Shown here one piece after another: positions 11,461 to 24,659 of a stretch of DNA of 64,000 nucleotides. The notes under the pieces are model-generated. The model ran no database searches. It had not been told where the DNA came from and saw only the letters and a list, made by a program, of their open reading frames with translations. How positions within the stretch are numbered: position 1 is the first letter of the stretch; every line of letters begins with the position of its first letter. This DNA comes from Cyathus striatus. Its lineage: Eukaryota > Basidiomycota > Agaricomycetes > Agaricales > Nidulariaceae. The stretch is taken from NCBI GenBank assembly GCA_025738555.1, contig JAOVFP010000007.1:310001-374000 (forward strand), given 5' to 3'. The translations under genes were made by a program, and so were the position numbers.

Positions 11461-14400
11461 GTTATAGTTGGATCGCCCAGTACCTACATTTGATCTCTGA
11501 CCAGTGTGAATGATTCGACGAAGGCCTGATTGGATTAACTTGATGTTGATAAGTATCGATTTACCAGGGCGTTCTATTTCTGTGGTTATCGATGGTCCAG
11601 ACTCCAGTGGGTTGGGTCAGTTAAAATTGCATCGTTTGCCGGCGTAGCAAGTGTGTAGGAGCGCATGATGATGAAGAAAACATTGATATAAACGGTCCCG
11701 TGTTTGGGTTCAGGCGCTTGTGGAAGATCGTGTTCATAGCTGTTATCGATTTAATATGCGCATTTATCTTCGTGGTCGAATGGATTCGTATCTAGATGCG
11801 CCCAGTAGGTGGGTGCGCGCTTCATTTTGTAAATTTGTTAGCCGTTGATAAGATAAGATAAACATCACATGATGCGTGTGAAATTTAAATCCAACGTTCC
11901 GGACTTCCGACGCTGTTTTGATTCGGCCAGCCATCTCGACTACATTGACCTTCACTGTCCCACTTCTGCTACCTCATATGCACCTCTCGTTAAACCATCC
12001 CGTGCAGACTTGAAGACACGCTACTTCGACAACGTGGAGCTTCAAATCGCTTTAGGTCCCAGGATCCCACAGTCGTTCGAGAGGTGTATTAAACGTTGGA
12101 TGTTATATGGTAAGAGCCGTATCTCCTCTCCGCTCTTCATGGTGTGGATGTATAGCTATTGCTCGTTTTTCGTCACTACTTCGTTCACTTACTTTCGTCC
12201 TCTCACAGGATAACGAGAGATTCCCTTACGCATTCAAATGGCCGATAATCGAATTCGCTGAGCCGGATGGGGTGGAATAGGCTCTTACAGCTTTATCAAC
12301 GTGACTGGTGTGTTTACTTCCCCTCTTCTCCTCCACTGCTGACGCTCGCACCCATCTGTAGCACTTATAACCATTAACATTCAAGAGCGATCCTGCAGAC
12401 TACTCATTTACGGCATACGCACTGCGATCCCTTCCAGACCGACCACCAAGAGGAGGAACAATGAGCAGCTGGGTCTTGACTAGTGCCTCCTTACCACATG
12501 ATATCCCGGTGTCGTTTTTGACGCACGCACTGTCACCGTTCCATACTTCCCTCGAATCATCTGCTCCTTCATAGAGTGTCTCTGGTTCCTTCCCCAACGT
12601 CATTCCCGCTCCTTACGCTTAACATACAGTACACAAAAACTGGAATGAGAGCGAATCGTGGTAGGCCGCCCGGAGCGTGGCAAATGCCAACGTTGCGCGG
12701 ACGGGTGGTACTACGGGTTCTGATGGCGCTCAAGTTGGAGTATCAGGGGGATGACTCAAGCGGAGAGGCGAGGTGATGGTAGTCCTGGGTGAAGGGTTCC
12801 TTCGTGGCTGATGTCGTTCCGAACTTTCTACACGACACCTCGAGGTTAACAGTATCATTTAGCATATCCAAGCAGAGTTGCTCGACTTCTTTTAACTCTA
12901 TGATCCGCTCCTCGTTGTCCGTCCTTCATCCCCTCGCCGCCTGTCGAGTGAGCCCAAAACTATGAGACACGCTAATTCGGCGACATGGAGTACAAATCAT
13001 CTCAAGTCCCGGAGGGTTTCTTCCTCTTGTTGAATACCGACAGCTGCAATCGATGGAGACTTCGAGGGGGTAGAGAAGAGAGAGGAAGTAGCGGTTATGC
13101 ATCGCTGGGGTAAGCATTGTCCCCTTTTCCGTTAACGTTCCATCCTCCGTGTTCATGCACTAACGCCTCTTCGTACAGAACGACGTCTCTTGGACGTCTC
13201 GTGCTCTTACGCGGGAGGATCGAATAGTCACTGGGCTGGGTGTGCTGGAAAATGCTCTAACGGTTTTGCGGAGGTGATAGGTGTGTTTTTTTATTTGACT
13301 CCCTTCTCTTCACTCCGTGCTTACGACAGCTCTTAGCTTTTACCTCACGCACCATCATTGACATCCAAGATCTATTCAGCACTCTCTACGGTGATTGTGT
13401 ACGTAGCAACAACGACCCTTCCAAACCGGCTGCTAAGACGAGAAAACTCACCCATGGAGCGGCCGTGTCTTCACCACTATCTCAATTCCATTTCCTACGC
13501 CACTCGTAACGTCTACATCTTCAGCTTGAGCATTCCAAGGGTTTCCAGATGTTCCGTCTCTTCTCGCTTCCTCCGTCTATGAGGACGTGTAAGAAGGATT
13601 GAGGAGTGAGGGTGACTCATGACGAACGGACAGATTAATTCGGGCGAAGGTTACTGTTATGCGCTGGGGGGTATTGGCTTGGGATAAGGATGGGAACAAT
13701 GTACGCTACCATCTTAGACGACGGGTGTCCGCTTTCTCTGCCCCTTCGCACGTACTTACGACATGATCTGCAATGCTGCGCCTATTCAAGTCGTATCCTA
13801 CCCATCTGCCACCCTGATACTCAACGACAAAGACAGTTAGCTATCTTACACCTTCAGTCTTGCGCTGCCTTCCTTCCATACGCCAGTTGCAACGCCTGCG
13901 TCGTCACGTAGATCGTTCAGGAGTTCATACCCGCTTTCTTTCTACTCCGCAAAATACGCTATGATGTCATCTGCTAAGTGGGCTAAGGGGGGGGGATCAC
14001 TGGTGCGCGTACGGTCGTGTTGGAGGAGGTTTTTGGTTGTATCGTGTGAAAGCTTTCGCGGTTTTTCGAGGAGAATCGAGGTGGAGTGGAAGGGGATAAA
14101 GCTTGGGTCGAGTAGATGGCGTAGGGCTGTTTCCTGGACGACCATCGTGTTCCCTCTGACAATCGTTCACCAGGTAGATGTCGACATTGCGGCTGTTCAG
14201 CGAAGTGGGTCATAACTTCTAAACATAAGGTATCATCGACACTCGTAACGCTTCTTCCGTTCTCTAAAGCGTCTTAATTGCTTTCTCCTCCTTCGAGGCT
14301 CACGAAGACGCCTGCACATGAAGTGAGGCAGGTGGAGGATATCGTCGTACATGCCATTCAGAACGATGTCCATCATGGTCTCTGATTACTTCTTTTGTTA

Positions 14401-15400
14401 AGCCCGTACGGGGGAGTTAGGCTAGGAGGGTATGTTGCATCTACTAGTTGCCCTATGCTAAGGGAGCCGGAGTACGGGGTCTCGATCACCGACGAGCGTG
14501 TCGATCTTAGTCTCCTCCACTTTACTCATACCCTCTATCTCAAGGTCCTGCTCTCTTCGTTCTCAACTACGCTGAGTCAGGGCACCCCTCATATCAACCT
14601 CCCGCTTCTGTCACGCTCGATCTCGTAAACTCTCTAGGGAAACCACGACCTTTGATCATGAATACGAAGCCGTTCCTGTGACGATTCGTGCCCCCAGATC
14701 TCTACGACGAAGGAGGTGCAGTGGGCTGGATATCGACGTAGCAAGACCACTGCATTTCCGTCTTCGGGCAGGATCCAATACAACCTCTCGCAGGCTATCA
14801 GTCATCTTCCAACACGGGTGAGCGTCGTCAACTGTTAGCGCACTCATGCCCTCCCTCACCGCCCGATGCACCCATCTATGTCCACCTTTGCTGGCATTGC
14901 ATAACGCGGCATTGCTGGTAACGAAAAGGTAGTCATGCTGGATACGATGGGTCAGTGGATGGTTCTAGGTTGGCGCTAGCAGTCGGTAGGGTCAAGTATA
15001 TTCTATAGTACGCTTACAACCACTAATCTTCTACCACAGACTTCAGTGCTCGGTCCTCCCTTGGCATGTCCATTTCGTTTGACTGTTAAGATGATCTCGT
15101 CCATCATGTGCTAACGCAGAGTCTATTTTCCTCCGTCGTATAAGCTCCTTTGGCTGTTGATTGATACCCTGCCCTCGTCGACCATTACGTTAGCTGTGAT
15201 ATACTTAGTGTATAGTCCGTTTTCACTGTTCTTTCGAAATATAGTCATTATTGATAAGTATAAGCGACATTAACATTGGTGTTAGCACGATTACAGGGCA
15301 GAGAAAGAGTTCGCATAAGTAATGTACGACGTAAAAAGATTGAATTACAAAAGCTGCTCGACAATGATTTAACAATCGACAGCAGATGGTTGTATCCGAT
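11460..15400 (+). repeat. Family A copy A2, two tandem gene relics
   Basis: The copy is colinear with A1 and A3 from its start block (about 11,465). It contains two successive exon1-intron-exon2 relics, near 12,080-12,330 and 13,020-13,320, so the family had already been tandemly duplicated. The DIAAVQRS block follows near 14,180. The right part (about 15,130-15,400) matches 49,480-49,800 in copy A7, including a shared GCACGATTACAGGGCAG word. CpG is normal and no intact frame remains. Confidence 0.62.
13020..13320 (+). pseudogene. Second exon1-intron-exon2 relic within A2
   Basis: A GTAAGCATTG donor lies near 13,109 and a TCGTACAG acceptor near 13,179. The exon-2-like segment ends near 13,287 in GATAG/GTGTG. 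The relic at 19,120-19,390 is its closest relative, sharing the AACGACGT start and the GAGGTGATAG end of exon 2. It is too decayed to code. Confidence 0.45.
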
Positions 15401-15489
15401 CACAAAATCCTCTCTGAGAAGTGCTAAAAGTCCAGCCGCCAGCTGAAGAGTCTGGATAAGAACGAGGCGGATCTTTGAACAATACCCAA

Positions 15490-17480
15490 GGTACCGGTCA
15501 TCCTATAACTCTGCGTTCAATGACATGAAAGCCAATGTTGCCACCTGCAAGGACAATGATAACCTTCAACATAATGAGCATGCCTGCTCCTCAAACGTTG
15601 AGCCTCAGTCCCCTCCGAAAATCTCGTCGTAGAAGTAGAGAATGGAAATAGCACTGTAGAAGCGACCGAGGAAGTTCTGGGTAAGGGATAGGTCGTTACG
15701 AATGGTACGACGGACGAACATGGTACATGCTTCGGCATCAATGCTGGGACGGACTATGGAAAAGACTCAACTGTTACATGCCGAGTGGTTATGATGTTCT
15801 GAATGCTCGGCTTCTACAAGGTCGTAGTGTATAAGACGAGAAGTGAAACGAAGCAGTAGTGTGGTTATATACACGCTATGAGGCAAGTGCAGTATCGTGG
15901 AGAGAACAAATGAATGGGAAGAAAACGTACTTGTTGCGTTCGAAAAGCAGCAAGAACACTTCAGGCCCAATCCATCTGTTAGCTGCTCTCCCCAGTGTCA
16001 CCGACCAAGAAATTGGGGCCGAAGAAAGGAAACGTATCTCTAACAGGCTTCTTCGTAGACCGAGGATGGACGGAAATGGCGCACAAGATACGAGGGGTGA
16101 GACAAGCCCAGTTATATAGACGCAGCGCCGTCGTCCACTTAATGTCACAATGAACGATGTACAGAGAGATCAAAAGAAGGTGTTGTGCACCAGCTACTAA
16201 AGGACATTACGTTTTTCTCACTCTCGAATCCCCAGCCGCCCTCCATTCGGCTACAACTCAAACAACAAAACTGAACATACGCCAATACGATTCAACTCAC
16301 ACTACCAAAACCTTTTTCAATAGCCTTGGCAGGTGCCATCTGATAGCATGCAGGGGAGATAGCGCTGGAGATAAGTCTCGGCTCTGGATACGCTCAACGT
16401 AAAGCCATAGAACTTGTAAGTCAGAGCCTGGAGGAAACACCTGATAGATGGTATATGTATCGTGAAAAGAAACTCCTAGTCCGTGTGCGCTGCGTATCAT
16501 TCTTCGTAATCTTCATCTTCAGGGTCATGCGGATGTTTGTGCGTAAGGTATCAAGAGGAAGGGTAGGCTTAGCAGAGGATGGTAAAGAACTTCCTCATGA
16601 TTAGACACATGATTAAGATGTTCCTGCTGAACAACGACACGTCGACGTGTGGAGAGAAAAGAATAAACTGCGCCATCGTCAGTCAGGACATAGCTGAGGA
16701 TGATCATCGTGTTCTTTTCCAAAGGCGGCTGTCATAATCAATCAGGGCCTCGCGTGTACTGCCGTATACGTCCACACACCATCCCCCACCAACGTATGTT
16801 CCTATACATGAAAGCAAAGCTGATACACTCCATATGGCTCAACCTCTCCTCGTGAAGCTAACCCCACCGCAAGATTAGCCTAGTCGAGCATAACGAGCTC
16901 TACAGAAGTTTCTCATTCATGTTTTCGAGCAGGCACTGTGGAAGGGGAAAAACACAGAGATCTCTGAACTAGACTCGTGTACATCTTATGGGCCCGGAAT
17001 TCCATGTCATTCGACAGGTATTCGACTGTCACCCGAGGACAATCTACCCTCTTCCTGGCTTCGTTCCCCAGTCCAGAGTCTAGCAACAACAAACAACGAG
17101 AGTAACTGGGGATGATACGGGAATCCGTTTTGAATGGAGCAGACGCTATCATGCAGCTTCTTCATAAGCCTAGGAGGAGATGTAGGCCACCGCGGATGTC
17201 GATAAAGGACCGTTGCGAAGGTCGGTCATGAGACCACATCGCCGACAGGTGCAAAGTCGACGTACGCCTCGTGAGCGGTCTTCGAATTCCGAACCTCCAT
17301 CCCCTTCTACTCCAACTTGACCAACGAAACCGATAACCCCCGAACAGCTTGACAACCTTCACCATTACGATCCTACGCACACCTTCAACCGTCGTCTCGA
17401 TCCTCGCAGGTCTCCTTATAGCATAAGTACCAGGGGGCGGGGTAGGATTAGAAGCCAGGTCTTGGGCTCAGTGGTTTGTG
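15490..17480 (-). repeat. Family A copy A4, inverted and degenerate
   Basis: The sequence matches 50,840-52,700 in the same orientation: 15,770-15,900 corresponds to 51,290-51,425, and 17,160-17,410 to 52,080-52,325. It also matches the reverse complement of the plus-strand copies. The two inverted copies are therefore relatives of each other. No intact frame is present. Confidence 0.5.
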
Positions 17481-17639
17481 CAAGTGGCTCGCGGTTGTGC
17501 TCGAGTCTTTTTATTGGTAAAATAGGAATGGAATGGCGAAACAGCTGGTGGCAACGCACTGGAGGTTGTCGGTCGTTGTAGTTGGTGTCGTGAGAGTGGT
17601 TGAACAACTTCGGACGTTCTGAGCGTTAGATTCGCATGC

Positions 17640-20600
17640 ATCATGTGATGTTCATCTTATCTTATCAGCTTCCAGGAGGTTGGGTCTATTAAATTAGATC
17701 GTATGTAGGGGCGCATGAGGACGCAATGAGGACATCGATGTGAACAGTCTCAAGTTTCGGTTCAGACGCTTGTGAAAGATCTTGTTCATAGCAAAGTTGT
17801 CGATGTAATCTGCGCGTTTCCCTTTGTGGTGGAATGTACTGCATGCGCGCTTCGCTTTGCCAGTTTGCAAGTTGTTGATAAGATAAGATAAACATCACAT
17901 GATGCGTGTGAAATTTGAATTTCCTCCGGACTGTTCTGATTCAACCTCTCGAATGCCAACGACAATGTTCCTACAGTGACCTTCACCATCCCACTTCGAC
18001 TATACCAACATAGGACTCATATGCACTTCCCATTAAACTATCCCGCGAGGATATGAAGACACGCCACTTCGACGATATAGAGCGCCAAATCGCTTTAGGT
18101 CCCAGGCCAGGATTCACGTCTTCCTATGTTGAATGCCAGCAGCAGCAGTCGTTCGAGACTCAAAGGAGTAGGGAGGAGAGGAGCAGTCAACGCCCAACTT
18201 TGGGTATTATACGGTAAGCATTGTCTCTCCTATCCACTCTTCGAGGTCTATTACGGCGTGGATGCTTATCTAGAGCTAGTCTCGCGTCGATCCATCGAAC
18301 CACTTTATTCACTAACTTTTCGTCTGTCACAGGACAAAGAGTTTCTCTTACGCAATCAACCGGCCGGCAGTCGAATTCCACGAGCTGGATGGGGTGGAAT
18401 GTACTCTCGCAGCTTTACGGACACGACTGGCGCGTTCACCTCTCGTCTTTCCCCTCTCCCAACTTACGCTTGCACCTTCCTTGTAGCTCATACGCATTCT
18501 CATCCAAGACCCAATCTGTAGTCTCTTCATTTACGCCTTATACCCTGAGATCCCTTTCAAACCTACCACCAAGACGAGGAACGGCTCAAACGAGGTACAG
18601 CGTCCTCACTATGTATCATGCCCGAGTCGCTTCCAACACCTGTACCGTTCCCGTTCCCTACGCCTCTAGAAATGCCTTCTCGTTCACGGAGGTCATCCTC
18701 GTTCCCTTTCTCAGTGCAATTCCGGCTTCTTATGCTTATGACGAGGCTCATGAAGAACTGAAGTGAGGAGCGAATCATGGTGGACCGTCTGGAGTGTGGT
18801 AGAAGCCCACGTTGTGGCACATGTGGTACTACGGGCTCCGCTGGCGCTCGAGTTAGAGTGGAAGGGGGTATAGACTCGAGAGGTAGAGACGATGGTGGTT
18901 TCGGGCTGCTTCCTGGCTGACGTCGCTCTGTACACTTTGCACGTTACTTCCGAGGTCAACCGCGCGTTTCGCTAATCCAAGCACATGCTTCGACCTCTTA
19001 GGTTTTATGACTCGCTCCTCGCTGTTCATCCGCCACCCGTTGAGTGAGCCCAAGACTACGAGACACGCTAATTCGACTACATGGAGTATCAAATTGTCTA
19101 AAACCCTCGAGGGTTTCTTCCTCTTGTTGAATACCGACAGCTACTGTCGATGGAGACTTCGGGAGGTTGGGGGGGGAGAAGAGGCGTAGCGGTTAGATAT
19201 CACTGAAGTAAGCACTGTCCTCCTCCGTTGTTCACGTTCTATTCTCCGTGTTCATACACTAACGCGTCCTCACAGAACGACGTATCTTGGACGTCTTGTG
19301 CTCTTACGCGGAGCAATGTGTGAGGATCGAATAGTCAGTGGACTGGGTGGGCTGGAGAATGCTCTAACGGCTTTGTGGAGGTGATAGGTACGATTTTTCT
19401 TCCTATCTCATCTCCTCACTCCGTGCTTACGCTTTCGCATAGCTCGTACCTCACGTACAATCGCTGTCATCCAAGGTCTATCCTACATCATGTCTAGTAA
19501 TACCGTAAGCACCATCAACCTCTCAGAAGAGTCAAAACGCATTCAGAACAGCAGGATCCCCACTACACCGTATCCCAATATCACCTACAGCATATTTCCC
19601 GATATATACACCCTTCGCAACGTCTATACCTTCACCTTGGGCGTTCTCAAGTCTTTCAACATTGACGTCTCCTCTCGCTCCCTGTCGCTACGGAGACGTG
19701 CGAGAAGTAGGGAGAAGCGGGGAGGACGCCTGACGAACGAACAGGCTCGTTCAGGCGAAGGCTATCGTTATGCGTTGTGGTGGTATTGGCGGATTCGATG
19801 GCTTGGAATAGGGATGGGAATGATGCACGCCACCATCCTAGACGACGCATATGTGCCTTCTCTGCTCCTTTGCACGTACTTACTACGTGATCCGCAACGT
19901 TGTGTTTATTCACGCCGTATCCCAGCCGTCTGCCACATTGATACCCAACGACAAAGACGATTGAATCGCCTTACGCCTTCACTCTTGCACCGATTTCCTC
20001 CCATACGCCGGTTGCACGCCTGCATCGTCACGTAGAGCGTTCAGCAGTCCATACCTATCTTCTTCTTACTCCACAGGAGATGCTACGATGACACCTGCAA
20101 AGATGGCTAAGGAGAGCGTCGCTATTGCGCATAAGGTCGTGTTGGAAGAGGTTTTGGTTGTGTCGTATGAATGTTTTTGGGGCTGTTCAAAGCGAATCGA
20201 GGTGGAGTAGGAGGAGGATGAAGGCTTGAGTCGAGGCAGCGGTGTAGGGTTGCTTACTCAACGACTGGTATACTCTCTGACAATCGTTCACGAGATGGAT
20301 GTCAACGGCGTTGCGCCCGTTCAGTGAGGTGTGCTCATAACCTCTGAAGATTACATTATCGACGCTCGTAACATTCCTTCTGTTCTCTACAACACCTTCG
20401 TTGCCTTCTCCCCCTTTGAGGCTCACGAAGACGCCTGCGCATGAAGTAAGGCAGGGAGAGAAAGGGGAAGAGATATCATCTTACATGCTGTCCAGAACGT
20501 CGTTCTTCATCGTCTCCGGTTGCTTATTGTGTAAAGCCGGTACGAGGGAGTTCGGTTAAGGGGGTGTATTTCCTCTATGTACTAGAATCTAGCTGCCTTA

Positions 20601-20757
20601 TGCTGAGGGAGCTGGAGTATGGGGTGCAGGTCTCGATCACTTACCAGGACGTTTACCTCGACGTAGTCAAACCATATTCTCTCCGTGTTCAGGCAGACAA
20701 CAGCCCAACACTCGCATGCTATCGCCCACCTTCCGAATACAACCGAACTATATAGCT
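17640..20757 (+). repeat. Family A copy A3, two tandem gene relics
   Basis: Colinear with A2. The 5' block lies near 17,672 (GGAGGTTGGGTCT), the GATAAGATAAGAT block near 17,877, exon1-exon2 relics at about 18,120-18,440 and 19,120-19,390, a NVYTFTLG frame near 19,620 and the VHEMDVNGVAPVQ block near 20,290. The copy is cut at its right side by the copia element at 20,820, and a related CpG-poor fragment continues beyond that element at 24,312-24,620. Confidence 0.62.
18120..18440 (+). pseudogene. Best preserved exon1-exon2 relic in A3
   Basis: Exon 2 reads IEFHELDGVE-like words followed by LAALRTRL, matching SDLDGLKWIPAALRTRQ in the gene at 55,474-55,575. The donor GTAAGCATTG lies near 18,213 and the acceptor CTGTCACAG near 18,332. 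In-frame stops and frame changes in the flanking exons show that it is not functional as drawn. Confidence 0.45.
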
Positions 20758-20819
20758 TCTCCTACTTTTCTGGTAATATTTTGTGCTCGATGATAAACCA
20801 TATTCTATAGTTCGGCTAC

Positions 20820-21087
20820 TGTTGAGGTGGTACAATCTTGAAGTACCCAGATCAATCAAGCGTGTTCTCACATCTTCGAGATCCATTATACGAGAACACT
20901 GTAGAATATACATGGTAGATTACTGTAGAATATTCTAGATACATTTATTTCTATAAAATACAAAAGAAAATGTGTAGATATAGTTAGTGAATTTACTCCC
21001 CATATTTTCCCCACTCCAAATCTGTGTGAACCTAAGTTCTCAGTTACTCGCACACCTTGTCTACACTTTATTTCAGGTGCAAGTACA
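20820..21087 (+). repeat. 5' LTR of copia element, with primer-binding-like site after it
   Basis: It begins TGTTGAG, and I place its end at AAGTACA (21,087). The next bases (about 21,088-21,102) read ATAGGCTATGGGCCC, which resembles the site at which Drosophila copia primes from a fragment of initiator-Met tRNA. The right boundary rests on this site only, because the 3' LTR is truncated. Confidence 0.6.
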
Positions 21088-21184
21088 ATAGGCTATGGGC
21101 CCTGCACCCTAAAGTAACTGTAAACTAGAGTTCAATATACACATTATATCATGTACCTCCTATAACCCCATGCATTAAGTCACA

Positions 21185-21951
21185 ATGTCTTCATCATCAA
21201 ATGAAACACCATCAAGTCTATATCACATTGAGCTACTCCATGAAGATAACTGGTTAGCCTGGAAGTGCCAAATTATGAGTGTGCTACGCAACTGCAAACT
21301 CTGAAAATATGCTGATGGAACTGAGAAGAACCCCACCACAGACTTCGTAAAGGAAGGGATGGGGGGAACACTGGATACTGCACTGATTAAGAAAACACTT
21401 GGTGAGAAGATGAATACCTGGGAAGACAACGATGCATGAGCACAAACTCAAATTGAGTTAACCTTGAGCAACTCACAGATTATTCATATCACAGGAGCCA
21501 AGACTGCTGCACAGATGTGGGCACAATTGAGGACAGTGAAGGAGCTGTGAGGTAAGATGGGTATTATTTTGGCATGTAGGCATCTGTATTGCACTATAGC
21601 CAAAGAAATGACAGATATCAGTGCACATATCACAGAACTGAGAAAGATACAAGAAGAATTGCACTTACTAAATAGTTTAATAGATGATGATGAATTTACA
21701 ACAATTCTCATCTCTTCTCTTCCTGAAACTTGGGACCAGTTCACAACCACATATCTAGGGGCTAATACTTCAGTGAGTAAAGATAAGTCTGATGAAAATT
21801 CAACAAAGGACAATACCATGAAGGAAAATATTTGGTCTATCACTTCATTTGAGCTCATTTCTCTTATTCTTGAGGAAGACTGCCATTGGAAGGATAAACT
21901 TGTGTTACACTTTCTTCATCTCAACCCCACCAGACTATCTCTTTTCACATA
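21185..21951 (+). pseudogene. copia gag remnant
   Basis: From the ATG at 21,185 the frame reads a copia Gag (UBN2/DUF4219-like) protein: SLYHIELLHEDNWLAWKCQI near the start and LISSLPETWDQFTT near 21,710. The frame is broken by TGA at 21,302, 21,437 and 21,548. Each is where an arginine CGA codon would be plausible, so CpG deamination would explain all three. No zinc knuckle is seen; the frame loses homology after about 21,900. Confidence 0.75.
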
Positions 21952-22637
21952 ACCATTCTTTTTATATCTTCTTACTTACTCATTCCATTCTATTTATAGT
22001 ATGATACTTGTTTTATCTTCATCATCCCTTACCCCTAGCCCCTTACCCCTCGTCAATACCTGCCACCCTGGTTTGTCATACTACTGGCATGGACTCCACT
22101 TACTGATATGTTTCATCTATTTTCATATGTGTTTCATCTTTCTTTAGACCTCTGCTGAGTCATGGCAAGTCATGGACTTTATTTATAGTAACATACTGTT
22201 CTGTGAATGGACCAGAAACTACCCAACACAACTATAGAAAACTTGATAACCCAAATTCACAATGTCAGAAGTAACAAGTGAAGAAGAGGGTGATTGAGAG
22301 ATAAGAGAATGATAAAGAGGCAAAGACTCAAACACAAACACTAACACAGACACAGATAGGGAGGAAAATTGTTGTCAACTACCAGGATACAGAGTAATTA
22401 TATACAAGTAAGTGCACAGCAAACCTGTGGTGCATAGCAATGCTGTACAAGTCAATGCTACACAGCAGAGCAGTGCAAAGCACTGCCATATACACAGCCC
22501 AACATAGCCTAAGAGAGCTGTGCAAACCAGTACATCTAACACATGATTACCAGCTGCACCACATACCAACAATCTCACTTTAAATGAGGAAGAACAGTCA
22601 AATTATCTAAATGAAATCAATTTTTCTTATCTTTTAA
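21952..22637 (+). other. Internal copia region lacking integrase
   Basis: This 690-bp stretch lies where protease, integrase and the start of RT belong. I see no zinc-binding HHCC or integrase DDE words in any frame, only AT-rich and CCCTA-rich sequence. A deletion with heavy decay is the simplest reading. Confidence 0.45.
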
Positions 22638-24241
22638 CTGAGAAAATCAATGACTTACCTTGTACCATCAAAGAAGCAATGTCTTCACATGAATCAGCTG
22701 AATGGGAACAAGCTATAAACTCAGAGTATGAAATGTTAATGCAGAAAGGGACCTGGAAACTAGAAGATTTACCAACAGATAGAAAGGCTGTAGAATGTAG
22801 ATGGGTATTTACAAAGAAAGAGGACTTACATCACAAGGCTAGGCTCATAGCAAAGGGGTATTCACAGATCCCAGGCATGGACTATACAGAGACCTTTGCT
22901 CCTGTAGTTCATTTAGACTCCCTGAGGTCACTATTAGCTATTGGAGCAATTAGAGACATGGAAATCCATCAATTAGATGTAAAAGGAGCTTACCTTAATG
23001 GAGATTTGAAAGAAGAAATATACATGGACCAACCAGATGGTTTTAATGATGAATCTGGATATGTATATTGACTATTCAAGACACTATACAGTCTCAAACA
23101 GTCAGGACATGAATGGAACAAGAAATAAAATAAAATGCTTACAGAAATCAGATTTCAACATTCCAAAGCAGACCACTGTGTGTACATGTGAGTGAGTGAT
23201 GGAAAGCTCACTATGCTAGCAGTATGGGTGGATGACATAATCCTATTAGCAGACAAAATAAGTGATGCAGAGGAGGTAACAACACACCTTAGAAATGCAT
23301 TTGAAATCAAAGAGTTGGGAGAGCCCAAACTCCTCTTAGGTCTTGAAATAACTTGAGACAGGGAGGCCTGAAGCATATCTATTGGCCAGAAGAAGTATGT
23401 TGAAAGGATCCTAGTAAAATATGGAATGGATAAGTCAAATCCTGTAGCCACACCATTAGATCCCAAGGTCATATTGTCCAAAGATCAAGAAACTCACCAA
23501 GAACCCTCAACCAACTCAAAAGACCCAAATCCAACAATCCAATCTGACAAAAGACTTGTCTGAGATTATGCTGAGGCTGTTGGAAGCTTGATGTATGCAG
23601 CAGTGAACACCAGACTGGATATTGCATTCGCAGTAATGAAGTCGAGCAAATTCAATGCCAACCCAGAACCAGCACATTGGGCCACATTGAAGTGTGTTCT
23701 GTGCTACCTAGCAGGAACATGTGACTATCAAATGACATATTGTGCTGATCCAAGCATGGAACAAAATATTTCATTTATTGTGTATTCCAATGCCAATTAT
23801 GCCTCTGATATTGACAACCAAAAATCAGTATCAGGCTACACTATTATGCTAGGAGGTGGTGCAATTGCTTGGAGCTCAAAGAAACAAACCACAGTTGCAC
23901 TTTCTTCAACTGAAGCAGAGTACTGTGCCATTGCACATGCTACTTGACAAATCATTTGGCTCTGGAATTTGTTCAAGACCTCATATTAAGAACAACTTGA
24001 GCCAACAACCCTGTATTGCAATAATCAATCTGCTATCAGACTTACATAAGACCCTCAATCTCATGCAAGATCTAAACATTTTGATGTGCAGAATCATTTT
24101 GTTAGAGAAAAGGTGGAGAATGGTATTGTAGATATTATTTACTGTCCTACTGATGAAATGGTAGCAGACATATTTACTAAAGCTTTAGCTAGACAGAAGC
24201 ATGAGAAGTTTACTAACACTTTTGGACTGCTTCCAGCTTGA
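22638..24241 (+). pseudogene. copia reverse transcriptase and RNase H remnant
   Basis: The frame reads RWVFTKKEDLHHKARLIAKG, TFAPVVHLDSLRSLLAI and HQLDVKGAYLNGDL, then the catalytic WVDDIIL (the copia Y/W-VDD box) near 23,228, and finishes with the RNase H words SSKKQTTVALSSTEAEYCA and DIFTKALARQKHEKF. These are diagnostic of Ty1/copia pol. The frame is interrupted at least nine times, mainly by TGA (for example 23,069 and 23,189), with two or three TAA. It cannot produce a full enzyme. Confidence 0.9.
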
Positions 24242-24248
24242 GGGGGAG

Positions 24249-24311
24249 TGTTGAGATAGTACAATCTTGAAGTACCCAGATCAATCAAGTGTGTTCTCAC
24301 ATCTTCGAGAT
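24249..24311 (+). repeat. Truncated 3' LTR of copia element
   Basis: The first 63 bp of the LTR follow the polypurine tract directly. Similarity to the 5' LTR stops at 24,311, after CATCTTCGAGAT. The rest of the LTR, and any target-site duplication, are gone. Confidence 0.8.
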
Positions 24312-24620
24312 GTCAGACTGTTTGGTAAGGAAACCCCCATCCTTTAAAAGTGTGGCTATGATAGCTGACCTTTGTTCAAGGCTTAAACAGATGTCTACAC
24401 AACTCACTCAATTGAGCTTGTATTCACTTGAGCATGATACATTATGATACATTGAGAATGGGGTATGGCTGGTCAGTGCAGGGGGATCTTCATACATGCA
24501 AGTTTGAACATTACCTGTTGCACATGGACCTGCAGCATGATGTAGCAGCACACCTGTAGGACTGAACTGAAGCTGCAGAAGAGCTGATGCTGTCACCTCC
24601 ATGCTTTATTGGTGTGTCCT
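24312..24620 (+). repeat. CpG-depleted family A 3' fragment
   Basis: The stretch around 24,435-24,540 (TGATACATTATGATACATT and the following tract) aligns with 9,105-9,215 in copy A1, in which CpGs appear where TpG or CpA stands here. It is probably the right part of copy A3 beyond the copia insertion, or a separate copy. Confidence 0.5.
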
Positions 24621-24659
24621 CCCTCAACATTGTCTGTTGCTTTCAATCCTTTTCTTTGA

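Larger units (their letters stand above)
20820..24311 (+). mobile_element. Decayed Ty1/copia LTR retrotransposon
   Basis: The 5' LTR starts at 20,820 and the truncated 3' LTR at 24,249; their first 63 bp align with about three differences. A gag-like frame, a reverse transcriptase/RNase H region and a GAGGGGGAG polypurine tract just before the 3' LTR are all in the expected copia order. The element is about 3.5 kb, shorter than a usual 4.5-5 kb copia, because protease/integrase sequence is missing between about 21,950 and 22,630. Many in-frame stops are present, most of them TGA. Confidence 0.9.

Noticed and set aside
22375..22578. Cysteine-rich minus frame of 67 codons
   Set aside because: It lies in the decayed middle of the copia element on the opposite strand and shows no ordered cysteine pattern.
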